Shown one piece after another: positions 1 to 10,060 of a stretch of 64,000 nucleotides of DNA (the first letter of the stretch is position 1; each line of letters begins with the position of its first letter). The notes under the pieces are model-generated. The model was not told the origin of the DNA. It saw only the letters and a list, made by a program, of their open reading frames with translations, and searched no databases. Source of the DNA: Pseudophaeomoniella oleicola (lineage: Eukaryota; Ascomycota; Eurotiomycetes; Phaeomoniellales; Phaeomoniellaceae); NCBI GenBank assembly GCA_003868215.1, contig QWDQ01000069.1, positions 1-64,000 on the forward strand, read 5' to 3'. Made by a program: the position numbers and the translations under genes.

Positions 1-471
1 TTTCTCAATGAAGTTATTTTGTGTCTTTCTCCTTTGATAATTCTTGTTTTTATTGTTTCACAAGATGTGTGTCTGTTAGTCAGGTGCTTATCATCATCAC
101 TCTTGTTGTTTTCGGAGGTATATAGATGGGTTTCTCAGGTAGATAGATTCGTAGATAGAGATATATATAGACATAAGATACCCCCCACAGACTTGAAGTC
201 TAGTATTGGCTAACTATCATTTATACCTTGGTTAGGTGATGATAACGTTCCGCTTCCTGCTGCGGGACGTATGATCACGTGATATATGTAGAAGCTACGC
301 TACGCCCCACAGCGATCGTTGGCTGGAACATAAAATTTCCTCCCGCGGATCATTCACGTTGGCTGTTGCAGTCAGTATCGTCGCAATTTACATGCTTTGA
401 TTATCCTATCTGTAAATATCCGGCCGTGATCCCTTGTGTGTGAGCCACGGATATACAAAAGCCTATTTACG
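1..471. promoter_or_regulatory. Upstream region of SNU13
   Basis: No gene is visible here. A perfect palindrome TCACGTGA lies at 275-282, about 190 bp before the SNU13 start codon; this is the core of Cbf1/bHLH-type E-box sites. Its use as a regulatory site is inferred from position only. The first 230 bases are T-rich and hold no convincing coding frame. Confidence 0.35.
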
Positions 472-971
472 ATGTCTGAAAACGCTGGTTTGTCTTGCAA
501 TTCTCTGGTTGTTGGGGAGTGGTTATGCTAACGAACATGTAGCTTGGCCGATGGCCGACGCTGCACTTACGCAGCAGATCTTGGATATTGTCCAACAAGC
601 CAGTCACTATCGCCAGTTGAAGAAGGGGGCTAACGAAGGTATGTCGCTGATACCTTATCACTTGCTTTGCTTTTTACGTGACAGAAACTGACTGCGCTTT
701 CTCATTAGCAACCAAGACACTCAACCGTGGTACCTGTGAGATCATCGTTCTCGCAGGAGATACTGTGCCTTTGGCTATCCTCCTCCATCTACCCCTCCTT
801 GCCGAAGACAAGAACGTCCCTTACGTCTGGGTTCCGAGCAAGGTCGCTCTCGGACGAGCCTGCGGTGTCAGCCGACCTGTCATCTCAGCAAGCATCACCA
901 CCAACGAGGCGAGTGATATTATGCCGCAAATTCAAGAGCTCAAGAATCGCGTCGAACGACTCATGATTTAA
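472..971 (+). CDS. SNU13: Snu13 / NHP2L1 (15.5K) L7Ae-family RNA-binding protein
   Basis: Snu13 binds kink-turn RNA in U4 snRNA and box C/D snoRNAs, so it serves both the U4/U6.U5 tri-snRNP and rRNA 2'-O-methylation. Three exons are read: 472-487, 543-638 and 709-971, giving 124 residues, the usual family length. The spliced start reads [14 protein letters not shown], joining a 16-nt first exon to the rest. The first intron has a GCTAAC branch site before TGTAG. L7Ae/Snu13 hallmarks follow: [37 protein letters not shown], and [14 protein letters not shown]. An ATG further upstream at 434 gives an unrelated N-terminus and depends on not splicing the first intron, so 472 is preferred. Identity is very secure; exon borders are read by eye. 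Confidence 0.97.
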
Positions 972-2049
972 GGAGCTGAGGCGCATGGTGGAAATGGTAC
1001 CTATGGTTGCAAGGTTCCTTGGTTGATGGAGCGGGTTGAGGAATATCTGATTCCGTACGAGAAATATGCCGTGCTCAGCTGGACAAATTGAAGTGCTGTC
1101 GTGTTAAGGAGGGTGATGTGGCTCAACTGTGCTCCTGAGCCGTTGATATGGTTTCCCATTCCCTGATATGTCACTGGAGCTGACGGAATCGTTGAAACCG
1201 ACCTGGATCATGACAGAAATGTCTATGCCAGCTGATCAGATAGCTACGTGTAGCTACTTGGCTTGATAAAAAATGGAAATATGCTGAACAGCTCCGCCGG
1301 ATATCATGATATCTGTGAGGCCAGCCTTCTACCGAATTGTATCGTAACGACAAGCCTATGTGATTGTTACTGGCAGCTGTATGGGTGGTACTCTCCGAAC
1401 TCACTTCCAGACAGTGGCCAGGAGACGGATAATTTGCACGGTCTACGATCAAGGCGGTCAATTTCATTTCTCTTTCTGCCTTTTTTCTCCCTCTTTCTTT
1501 TCTTCAGCAAATGTTCTTTTCACAACTGATAAACCAGACAGACAAGCCATGCAGGGTTACTAAAAGCTGGACCGACTGCAATGTCTAAGGACTTGATTTG
1601 CTTTCTTCCCTCGGCTGTGCAATCAGGCTAGGGTTAGCCGAAGAAACGATTTCAATGGAAGGCGTGCGGCCCGACCTATAAAAAACAATCAAGAGTGGTG
1701 GGTTGGGGGTTACATGCATGAGCCAGCCAGGCATACACCAGACACTAATGTCATATGTGGTATATGTGAATGGCTGGATTGATTTTCGAATGCAGGGCCA
1801 GGCTGGCTAATGGAGAAAGTAAGGAACTAGCCGGCAAGGCTGTCAGCTATGTGTCTGTTCTGTCCCACGCGTGCGCAAGGCTGGACTCAGGACACCATGG
1901 CAGATTGCTACCCAACCCACCCTGGTTCTTCTGGACAAGGATATAAGGTCCCATGTCCTTTCCCTGCGATATCATCTCCATCGCTCGCGTCGATGTGAAA
2001 GATACAACCTAACCACTACAGTGTCTTTTCAGCTACATGCGTCAGGACA
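972..2049. other. Intergenic, 1.1 kb
   Basis: This is the SNU13 3' region and the leader of the next gene. I see a pyrimidine run at about 1467-1507 and a TATA-like ATATAAGG near 1941, about 110 bp before the next start codon. Short open frames here lack any recognisable family signature. Confidence 0.4.
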
Positions 2050-4675
2050 ATGTGTTACTTCAAATGGACTGGCTTTGCATGCGGAGACTTCGAGTTCGGA
2101 GATTTCGTGAAGCACTGTGAGCGGGAGGATAGGATAGGGGAGACGTGTGGTCTTCATTCAATGGATGTCAACAATGGACGTTATTTCCCGAGAGAATGCA
2201 CAATCTGCACACAGATAGGAGTAAAAAGACGTGAGATGGTGAGTGTACATGGAGAACTTGCGTGGCTGGAGCGGGAGCGGGAGCGGGAGGCCGAGGCCGA
2301 GGCCGGGAGCAGTTACCATGTTTCTAAGGAGTTCAGGGAGATACGGAGACAACAACTAGATCAACTTGAGAGAGAGATGCCGCAAACTGAGAGAGAGATA
2401 GAGCAATTGGAGGATACTAGGAGAAAACTAGGTGACTGCATACTAGCAACACCATCCAGGGCAGTAGTTTCGATTATGAAATCGTCAAGTACCTTGACCT
2501 CCGCGCCGATCAGGAAAGGCGCGACTGGTGCCAGTTTCTCTGATAGACTGGACTCACCAAGTGCTCGCCATAATCAACGACAGGTCTACTACCTTTATGA
2601 CTCAATCAACATGCTGGTGTCGCATCTCCAAAGTGGAAAAAGCAATTGGGTAAATATCGAGGTGTTTTGGGAATTGGCCCTTTGTGTCCATGAGGAATTG
2701 AACAGCGACACAGGTCTAGACTGTGTGCTGACAATGACCGGTGGCAGAGGGGATGCATGTGCCACAAGTTGTGGAGGATATGTCCAACAGCAATGGGGTG
2801 CAATCGGTACTGCTTTGCTTGAGGCACTCTGCAAAAGTCTCCTGCCTGGAGCTGAAGATGGCTTCGTTTATCGTAGGACGATCTAGCGTTCATTTCGAAT
2901 TGTTGTTACCTGCTGATGAGTCAATAGGTCTGGGATCTGAACATCTCTGTTGCCAAATCTTCGAGTATGAAACAAAGAGCAGCTTCTGGGTCTTTGGAGA
3001 CAGAGAGGATATGATCATCATCCTGCAGACCTTGTCTTGGCTGGCGGCAACGTTTAGGGTACCGCATGAGAATAAACTTTGCTTCTCCAGGATCGGACTG
3101 ACTGTCCCAAAATCTGGTGTTTTTGAGATCAGCACGTTCCCTCTCGACGAAGATGTCAGCGGTATCGGTCATTATAGTCCTTGCTGGTGCCAGCTGCTCC
3201 CAAGCTGTGTGGTCGCCGAAGGATTCCCGCTTTCCCCACGCAACGATGAAGTAGGACTTGAGATCCCACTTCAAACCATGCTCGAGCTTGCTGGAATCCT
3301 CCATGAAGTCAACCTAGAGGACGTAGTGGCTGGTGAACATGGGATATACTTCAAAGGAATCTCATCTCTGCTCTTTCCTACGGCATCTCTTGACAATGGC
3401 AAGTCTATTCAATGGCATATGGTATCGACCGGACAGACCCCAATGGTTCCAGGGACCATTCAACAACAGGAATGGTACCGCATTGAGTCTATGGATTTGA
3501 TAAAGTCCGCCAGATATTTTTTGGGGTTTTGCGGGAAAGCCAACGTCCATCTGGGCACCTTTGGGCGACGTGCGCAGTATGACAAAATGGGAGCGTCGGG
3601 TGCTGAGCGTGAGGCTCCACCTCCCAGTTTGTCTTTCTCAACGATGTCTCTTGGGCTCGGTCTTTCAAGTCAATCCAATCTTACCGCCACAGTCAAGTTC
3701 AGGTTCCGCAAAGGACTGGTTTCTGCGCGAACAAACGAGCAAATCAAGTACGACGCTATTCTGAACGTGGCAGCTGAACAACCTGCGATACTTTTTGACA
3801 CTGAAAAGGGCAAGCAACGCCGATGGCTGGTCTCCCAGCTCAGTGTCATTCTTGATCTCGTGAACTTTTGGATAAGCCGTTATGGAGCAGATGACCCCGA
3901 AAAGTTCGTCCATGTTGATGTCGGCCCTGATGGTGGCAAGTAAGCTCACCTCCTGCTGAGAGAAAGGGAATCTGCCAACAAAGTCCTTCAAGTCTTGGTC
4001 GACGACGATTCGGAACTGCAGGTTAAAGCCCTCGTGAAAAGCATATACATAGAAATGAGTCGTCGAGCCGAATTAGATGCAAATAGCGACCGATCTGTCA
4101 GAGGTAGCTTCGAATTTGGTCATGAACGGCTGGTAGGTTGGGATCTTTTGGAACTGGTCCAGCCTCCTCAGCGCTCTCACAGGCGGCAAGTAGCAGTACA
4201 CGGAACACTCTCACCGTCCTGGTTACCTCTCAGTCATCACGTCCCGACTTACCTCTGTCAGAACTTAGGAGAGGTCATCACTCCTTCGTTAGACTGCAAG
4301 GTCTGCAGTGCCTGGAACCCCGTTCCAGCCGGATCCCAATACAACTACCTGGTTGCGAGCATGCCTTGTCTTATAGACTTGTCACGCAAGGAGGGTCTGG
4401 AAGATTGTTTTCAGGTCATGGAAGGCATAGTTTGGGACGTTCAGGGGGGCGGGGACCAGATCTTCCATGACTGTGAAACTTGCATGTCGGCAGGGAAACC
4501 GTGTACAAAGGAGCCTCAGATTCTCGTCGTTCGCAAAGGTAGTGATCGTCGGTGTCATTCCAACTCCGGGGGAAACATTGATCCACAAGTGTACCAGGAC
4601 GGCGCAGTTGTGTTCGGGTCAAGAGGTAACTTCATTTCGCGCCTCATCATGTCTGTGACCAAGAACACGACATGA
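2050..4675 (+). CDS. Fungal-specific large protein of unknown function, in-frame stop at 3941
   Basis: Two exons are supported: 2050-2872 and from 2928, with a 55-nt intron (GTAGGA..CAATAG, branch GCTGATG). The N-terminal 70 residues are Cys/His-rich (HC, TCG, CTIC spacing), suggesting a zinc-binding module, followed by a Glu/Arg-rich coiled coil. From about residue 180 the protein resembles a family widespread in Pezizomycotina: a SWLAATF helix, the block VVAEGFPLSPR then EVGLEIPLQTM, IQWHM, and a C-terminal ASMPCL..DGAVVFG. A TAA at 3941-3943 ends the frame after about 612 residues, but the same frame continues with family-like sequence to 4673. No frame-keeping intron over the stop was found, so the gene looks truncated by a nonsense codon. 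An ATG at 2476 could mark a separate gene start, so the N-terminal module and main domain may be a fusion. Function is unknown. Confidence 0.6.
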
Positions 4676-6252
4676 CGTATCTAGTGATACTTGACCAAGA
4701 CTCTTTCGAGCATGGTTGCACCCTCGGCCGGAGGTGAGATATTCCTGTCTTTATTGGTAAACTTTGAGCTCACGCAGCATACCCACCTAGCTCTTTCCTC
4801 TTCCACCCTTTATCAAGAATAAGGGTAAAAGTATCGAATGAACCTCGCCTGACAAGATATCCTGTGGCCAGAAGCACCGGCACAGATGCAAGGAAATGAC
4901 GATAGTAGGACGATGAAGGTGTAGACGGGATCATGTCGAGTCCAGAGCAGATCAGTTGACCGAATACCTCGAATGGTTGCGTCAAAGTATTGCGCAGGCA
5001 GCTACATAGATCTCTTCAAGAACTCGGAAGGGGAAGATCTAAGTGAGTAGTATGTATGTACAAGGTAATCAACAACCCTACCTTATTTACCACACATATC
5101 ACAGCAATTGGTGGCAGTGACTTTGTCTGCGAATAGTAAATCACACTGGCGTGAAAAGCCCTCGAAGTTGGCTGGCGTATGACGGGTAGCATTATAAACA
5201 GGCTGGGCTGCTGCGCGGTCCCCTAAGACGTTGCCTACTGTATCTCAACGCCGAACATGCGGGGCATCATTTTCTGGCTTTCTTTTTTTCCTGATACTTC
5301 TGCCGAATTTATCCCCCTCATGAGGCTGAGATAAACTACGACACGGTACTTGGGGAAGCTTTCAGGCTCGTGCGAACTCCTGCGCGCTGATAAGCTGGTG
5401 CATGCTTAATGGACACTCCTCGCCAGATCCCTGTATGCATCCCGGGGCCATACCTGGGGGTATATCAGGGGCCAAAATTGTTCGAACCTATCTTCCCCAT
5501 TGCTCGAACCTACCTTCCCCAAACGGCAAGAATCCGATTACGCAGTAGAGCCTCATGAGAACTGCCGATGTGTTTATGACTTACTGCCTGACCTTTCAAC
5601 TCAGCATGGATAGCACGGTAAGGGTGGTAAGACGGAGGATGGAGGGTGGTTCTCGTGTACACCTAGCACCTTTTACGAGCACAGCGCGAGCCTCGACATG
5701 AGCTCTGCTCACTTCTCCTGTATAACAAGTCGAATATTGCCTACTGATCAAATCAAAGATTGCGCAGACTGTCAGGCTATCGTGAGTCATCATGAGCGGT
5801 AGGCCAATCATGCTGGTACGGTATCTATGACTCGCCCCTTGAGCAGTGACCCCTACATTGCACATGTAAGCATTTGGCCATAAATGTTAACCTCAAGACC
5901 TCACCATTGGTTTCCTATCTTTTCCTCCTTCTTCTTTCTGATTTCTTCATGCTCTTTGGCCCCCTCAAGCTGAGAATCGATTTTTGCGAAATCACGAATG
6001 GAGGCCCGAATCGACAGGCGACTGGTCAAAGACCCCGGGCAGTCTGGCTACTTATTGAAGTTTGCTGCATGGTGTCGTGAGGATCTGTGCGACCTGGAAG
6101 AAGATAAGCAACTCGACGAGGCTGAGAGGACGAATTCTCGCTCTGGATCGGCGTTATATGAACTCGACGGATTCCGCTGGGTCTAAGAGTCTGCATTTCG
6201 ACTCCCTGGATCTATGAGTTACATGGAAATCCAGCTCTTATTTTGATACACC
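4676..6252. other. Intergenic, 1.6 kb
   Basis: No supported gene. An imperfect direct repeat with unit TCGAACCTAYCTTCCCCA lies at 5482-5499 and 5504-5521. An open frame at 5998-6186 (62 residues, charged) has no recognisable family and no clear relation to the membrane-protein gene starting at 6253. Confidence 0.35.
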
Positions 6253-8694
6253 ATGTCTTGCCAATACCAGATCAATTCTTCGGCCTCTCTAATTCATCTT
6301 CTCAAGACCAATATTACTGCAAATGACATTATCGCTAAAGACACTGCTACATTCGTCAAGAGCTGTGGAAAGGATGCATGCCCAATGATTATTAATGACA
6401 ATCCTGACCTGACTGGCATTGGTGTTAGTAACCCCTCCTAGTTGGCTATATTCGAGGTTGAGTCACAGTGCTGACTACATGCATGCAGCTCATGACGAGT
6501 TATGTCATACAACTAATTACCACAGCTATATTCTGCCTCTTCTCCTTGACGACTTTTCTGATTTTTTACCAAGGTCAATATCCAAGATGGCATGAACGGT
6601 TTTCAAGCTCCAATGCTTTCAAGTTGAGTTCAACGGCTATCTGGCAATCACCATAGTCACCTCATGTGCTATCCGGCTCTTACAGAAGCCCAGCATCTAC
6701 GAGCTCTCCGTCCTCCCGTCCATTGTTGTCTTACAAGTCGACTTGCTTGCAACCAGCATCCTATTCTTACCATGGCACAAGCCATGGCCCAAGCTTCCTT
6801 TATTTCTGGTGTATACTGTCATGCTAGCCATCCTTGAGCTCACGACTTACAACGTAGCCAAAGGATGGACCAGCGGGCAGCGCAACGCGGTTTACAAGAC
6901 ACTATTCCAAATCTTACGTTATTGTCCCTCGCTGGGGTCTCAATCCGATCCCGTGCGGTCTCAATCTAATCCTACGGTTCCTACCGGGTCTCGGTTTGGA
7001 ATCTTGTACGACAAGCACTACAAATACTTTACACCTTGGTATCCTCTGGCTTGGGAATTCACATCACATCCTATGGTGCAACTAGGCATTTGCTTTGTCC
7101 TTTCTATCTCAAGAACGTCCCTGCTGACATATGTACCGTGTTTGAACATGCTAAAACTTTCGAAGCTAGGTAAATTTGGAGCCGCAGTGTCACCATTTGA
7201 GCATCCTGGTCCATGGCTTGGAATCGTGTCACCGGCCGTATTCTGGTGCTATCTTGGAGTTGAATATGGACTCCATTATTACTGCATAGTCATTGTTGAA
7301 ATCTGTCTTGTACATTGGCTTATCTGGAACTTGGCGAATTACGACGGCAAGTCTTCTACCTTGGCGGCTTTCAGAACCTGCTATCAAGCCCTAGTGCAGA
7401 CATACTTGGACCAAGGATGGTTCTTCATGGCTTCTACTATAACTGTGTCCCAAGGAGTATCCCTTCTAGCTAGCGGTGATTTGCTACTTTGGATGTTCTA
7501 CCCTTGGTTGGCGTCCCTCGGCAATGAGTACCTTGAACTATACACAATTTCGCCAACGAATGGTGTGATCTGGTCCGTCCTCGTTCTTCTTCTGATGATC
7601 GAAATCGTGGTCATGCACCATCTTATCTGGTACTTACTCAACAGGGAGCCGACTCTGTCTGCCTCCAGAAGAAATTATGAAGCTTGGATTCGTTCATTCA
7701 TTCGCACATACCAACTCATAACATGGATACCCTTCGCAGCCTTGATGATCTTCGGCATGATCTGGACGGCTAGAACCTCATCCTTCTGGCTATTCACGTT
7801 CATGCCAAATATCTTCATATTCGCCTACGTTCTGGTCCATCTCGCAATCTGGACACTATGCGGGGATTCACTGGACCGCTTTCGAGATCGACTTGGGTCG
7901 AAGATGTCTGCTGCGGTTATCAGGCTGCCATTTCTCGAGAAGATCGCCGCCCATAAGCATAGGTCCGCGATGATACCTACTGCTTTCCTTCTGGTCGTCT
8001 GGATTCTGATCTTCCAACCTCTATCAGCCTTTGCAATTGTGATCTTTTGGTATCGAACCCGCAAGATTGCAACCGCATCCAAGAGTGAATGGGGAGTAGG
8101 TCAGACGTCCGCAATTCTCGCATGGCTTCCATTGTTGGTGGAGGTCTCGAAAATCCTATGGAGTGAGTGCTCCAATCTTTCAACTGAGTTATATATTGAC
8201 AATGTTGTAAAGGAGCCTATAGAAATTCCGTCAAGAACAGACGCGACCGTCAGAATCAGAAGCATACGCATGGTGCCGTATCGCCAAATGCGTCTACATT
8301 TTTGTTGACGCCTCTCACAGCAGGTACTTGAATTACAAACCCCTGCACTCCTCAACTATTGTCTGATCGTGGAAATACAGATCCGGCCAGTCTCTCTCCT
8401 GCCAGTCTATCGCAGCGCCCTGGTACTTCAACCACTAGCATGAACACCAATATTGGCGACGTCGTCACTGATGCAGCCTTACGGCCTTCTGCACACACCT
8501 TCACCAGCGAGCCATCATCTTTTGCACCTTCAACGTCACTGCCAACTCCAACATCCAACATCCAGCCTCTCCGCTCTCACGGACAGAGAAGCACAACATT
8601 ACCCTCGCCGCCACACTTGAGCTCACATTTCGGGTTGACGAAGAGGAATACACTGGCTATGGAAGAAGGTCGCAGTCATACGCCGCCAGGATGA
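6253..8694 (+). CDS. Polytopic membrane protein of unknown function, apparent one-base frame break
   Basis: Exon 1 is 6253-6423 and ends in an N-terminal extracellular-type segment (SCGKDACPMI, NPDLTGIG) typical of a fungal membrane-protein family of unknown function. A 65-nt intron leads to 6489. Hydrophobic segments continue through the 6743-8162 block, about nine in all, and two further introns (8163-8212, 8324-8380) lead to a Ser/Pro/Thr-rich cytoplasmic tail ending at 8694. Near 6640 the reading frame jumps: one frame reads AFKLSSTAI and the next frame picks up LAITIVTSC without a gap. This looks like loss of one base. An alternative is an intron 6574-6656 with a weak GTCAAT donor, which would remove coding-like sequence. 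Whether the gene is functional is therefore open. Confidence 0.6.
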
Positions 8695-9840
8695 TCGAAC
8701 TGCTTTTTCGGTCATGATGGACTATATAACGTTGCAATGTACCTATGATGTACACTAAGGATAGAGGGCGGCAGACCTATGATCTATCTAGAACTAGAAG
8801 ACGTGACAAATGAATACGATGCTGAAAATATAATTCAAAAATACAGTCCAAATCTAGAGTATGTCAGTCCTCGTAGAAGAAGCCAACGGCAAGCTACTAT
8901 TCACGTCGAGAAAAGAGCCAGGGAGGTTCGGGCCGGGTAGCGACGCCTACAAAAGCCACTCGGACCAAGTGATTGAGTTGATTGGGAGACGTAATAAACA
9001 AGAAATGTGATTCTTTCTGACACTCTTCAGTTTGAATAGTAGATATATAATATATAGAACTCCAGTCTTCCCCAGAAGTGGTCCATACTTATGACATGCC
9101 TTCCCCATAGTGGAACAGCACTGATATGCTTGTCATACATGAATTGCCACGCCCAGGAACAATAGTGACACGCCTTGATGTATATGAATTGTCACTCCCC
9201 TAGGCCTCTGCTAGTAATCAACTCACCAGGTTAACCTTTTTTGTTGTCTCCAGTGTTCAAGACGCTTGTCCTCTGAACCTTCAACATATGTTCTTAGTCT
9301 CTGCCTTTCGTAGACTACCTTTTTTTTAATTGCGTTGTGAAAGATTTCCCCTCTGCTGACTACCACTATCCACTATATACGCAGACAAGCAGAGCCTATG
9401 ATTTGATCTTTCATTTTGTGTGAACACCTGGACTACTCTACCAATTGAAGAGCCTCGGTGCCCGGAAGCGTTCCCGAGAGAATACAGCAGCACTTGAGGA
9501 ACTGGAAGAATGTTAAAGGCCCAGATCTGTACAAGGATCGTCTTCTGGGGAGACAGAGATCTGTTATTTGCGTGCAAGACTTGAAAGGATCTGATAGAAG
9601 GAATGTAGAACAGGGGCATGTAAGATATCAGGCCATCCTTTAGTTGTATATTGATAAGCAGGGAGAGAAGAAGTCATCTCGCTTGACATGGACCGGGCTT
9701 TCCGTATTGTTGACGGATGTGAGTCACTGGCCGGTACCGTCCGAAGTGCCAGAGACCGAGGTAAGGATCAAGGCTCATACCGTCGAGCCGAGTATCTTAC
9801 TATCCTCAAGCAGGCAGAAGTGAGGAACTGATGTTGACAA
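8695..9840. other. Intergenic, upstream of nrdD-nrdG
   Basis: AT-rich spacer with no coding frame I can support. Short TA-rich stretches occur around 9035-9060. Confidence 0.35.
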
Positions 9841-9849
9841 TTTCCTACA

Positions 9850-9935
9850 TTCCGCGTCGTGGATCCTTGGATTGACGCGTCGTAAATGACCGACGCGGGA
9901 CGGACGCGTGACGCACCGAGACGCGACAGTCGCGG
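9850..9935. promoter_or_regulatory. Cluster of MluI cell-cycle box (MCB/MBF) sites
   Basis: Exact ACGCGT palindromes lie at 9875-9880 and 9904-9909, with four near-matches (CCGCGTC near 9852, ACGCGGG near 9894, ACGCACC near 9911, ACGCGAC near 9921). All fall within 86 bp and 125-210 bp before the start codon at 10061. In yeasts ACGCGT binds the Mbp1/Swi6-type MBF complex and drives G1/S genes, including ribonucleotide reductases. Use of these sites here is inference. Confidence 0.65.
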
Positions 9936-10060
9936 GACATCAGGTGATACTGTATTATTGACAGCAATTGTAGAAGCAAAAGCAGTTTGGCGACCATGAA
10001 TATCTATCTTCTCTTTTATCGTTTGTCTCTTTCTTCTTCTTCATCTCATCTTCAAAAGTC

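Noticed and set aside
5482-5521. GTTCGAACC-like T-loop suggesting a tRNA
   Set aside because: The motif is part of a short direct repeat. No acceptor stem, A box or anticodon arm fits around it.
9326-9643. Opposing short frames upstream of the reductase
   Set aside because: No start context, no introns restoring a longer product and no known domain.
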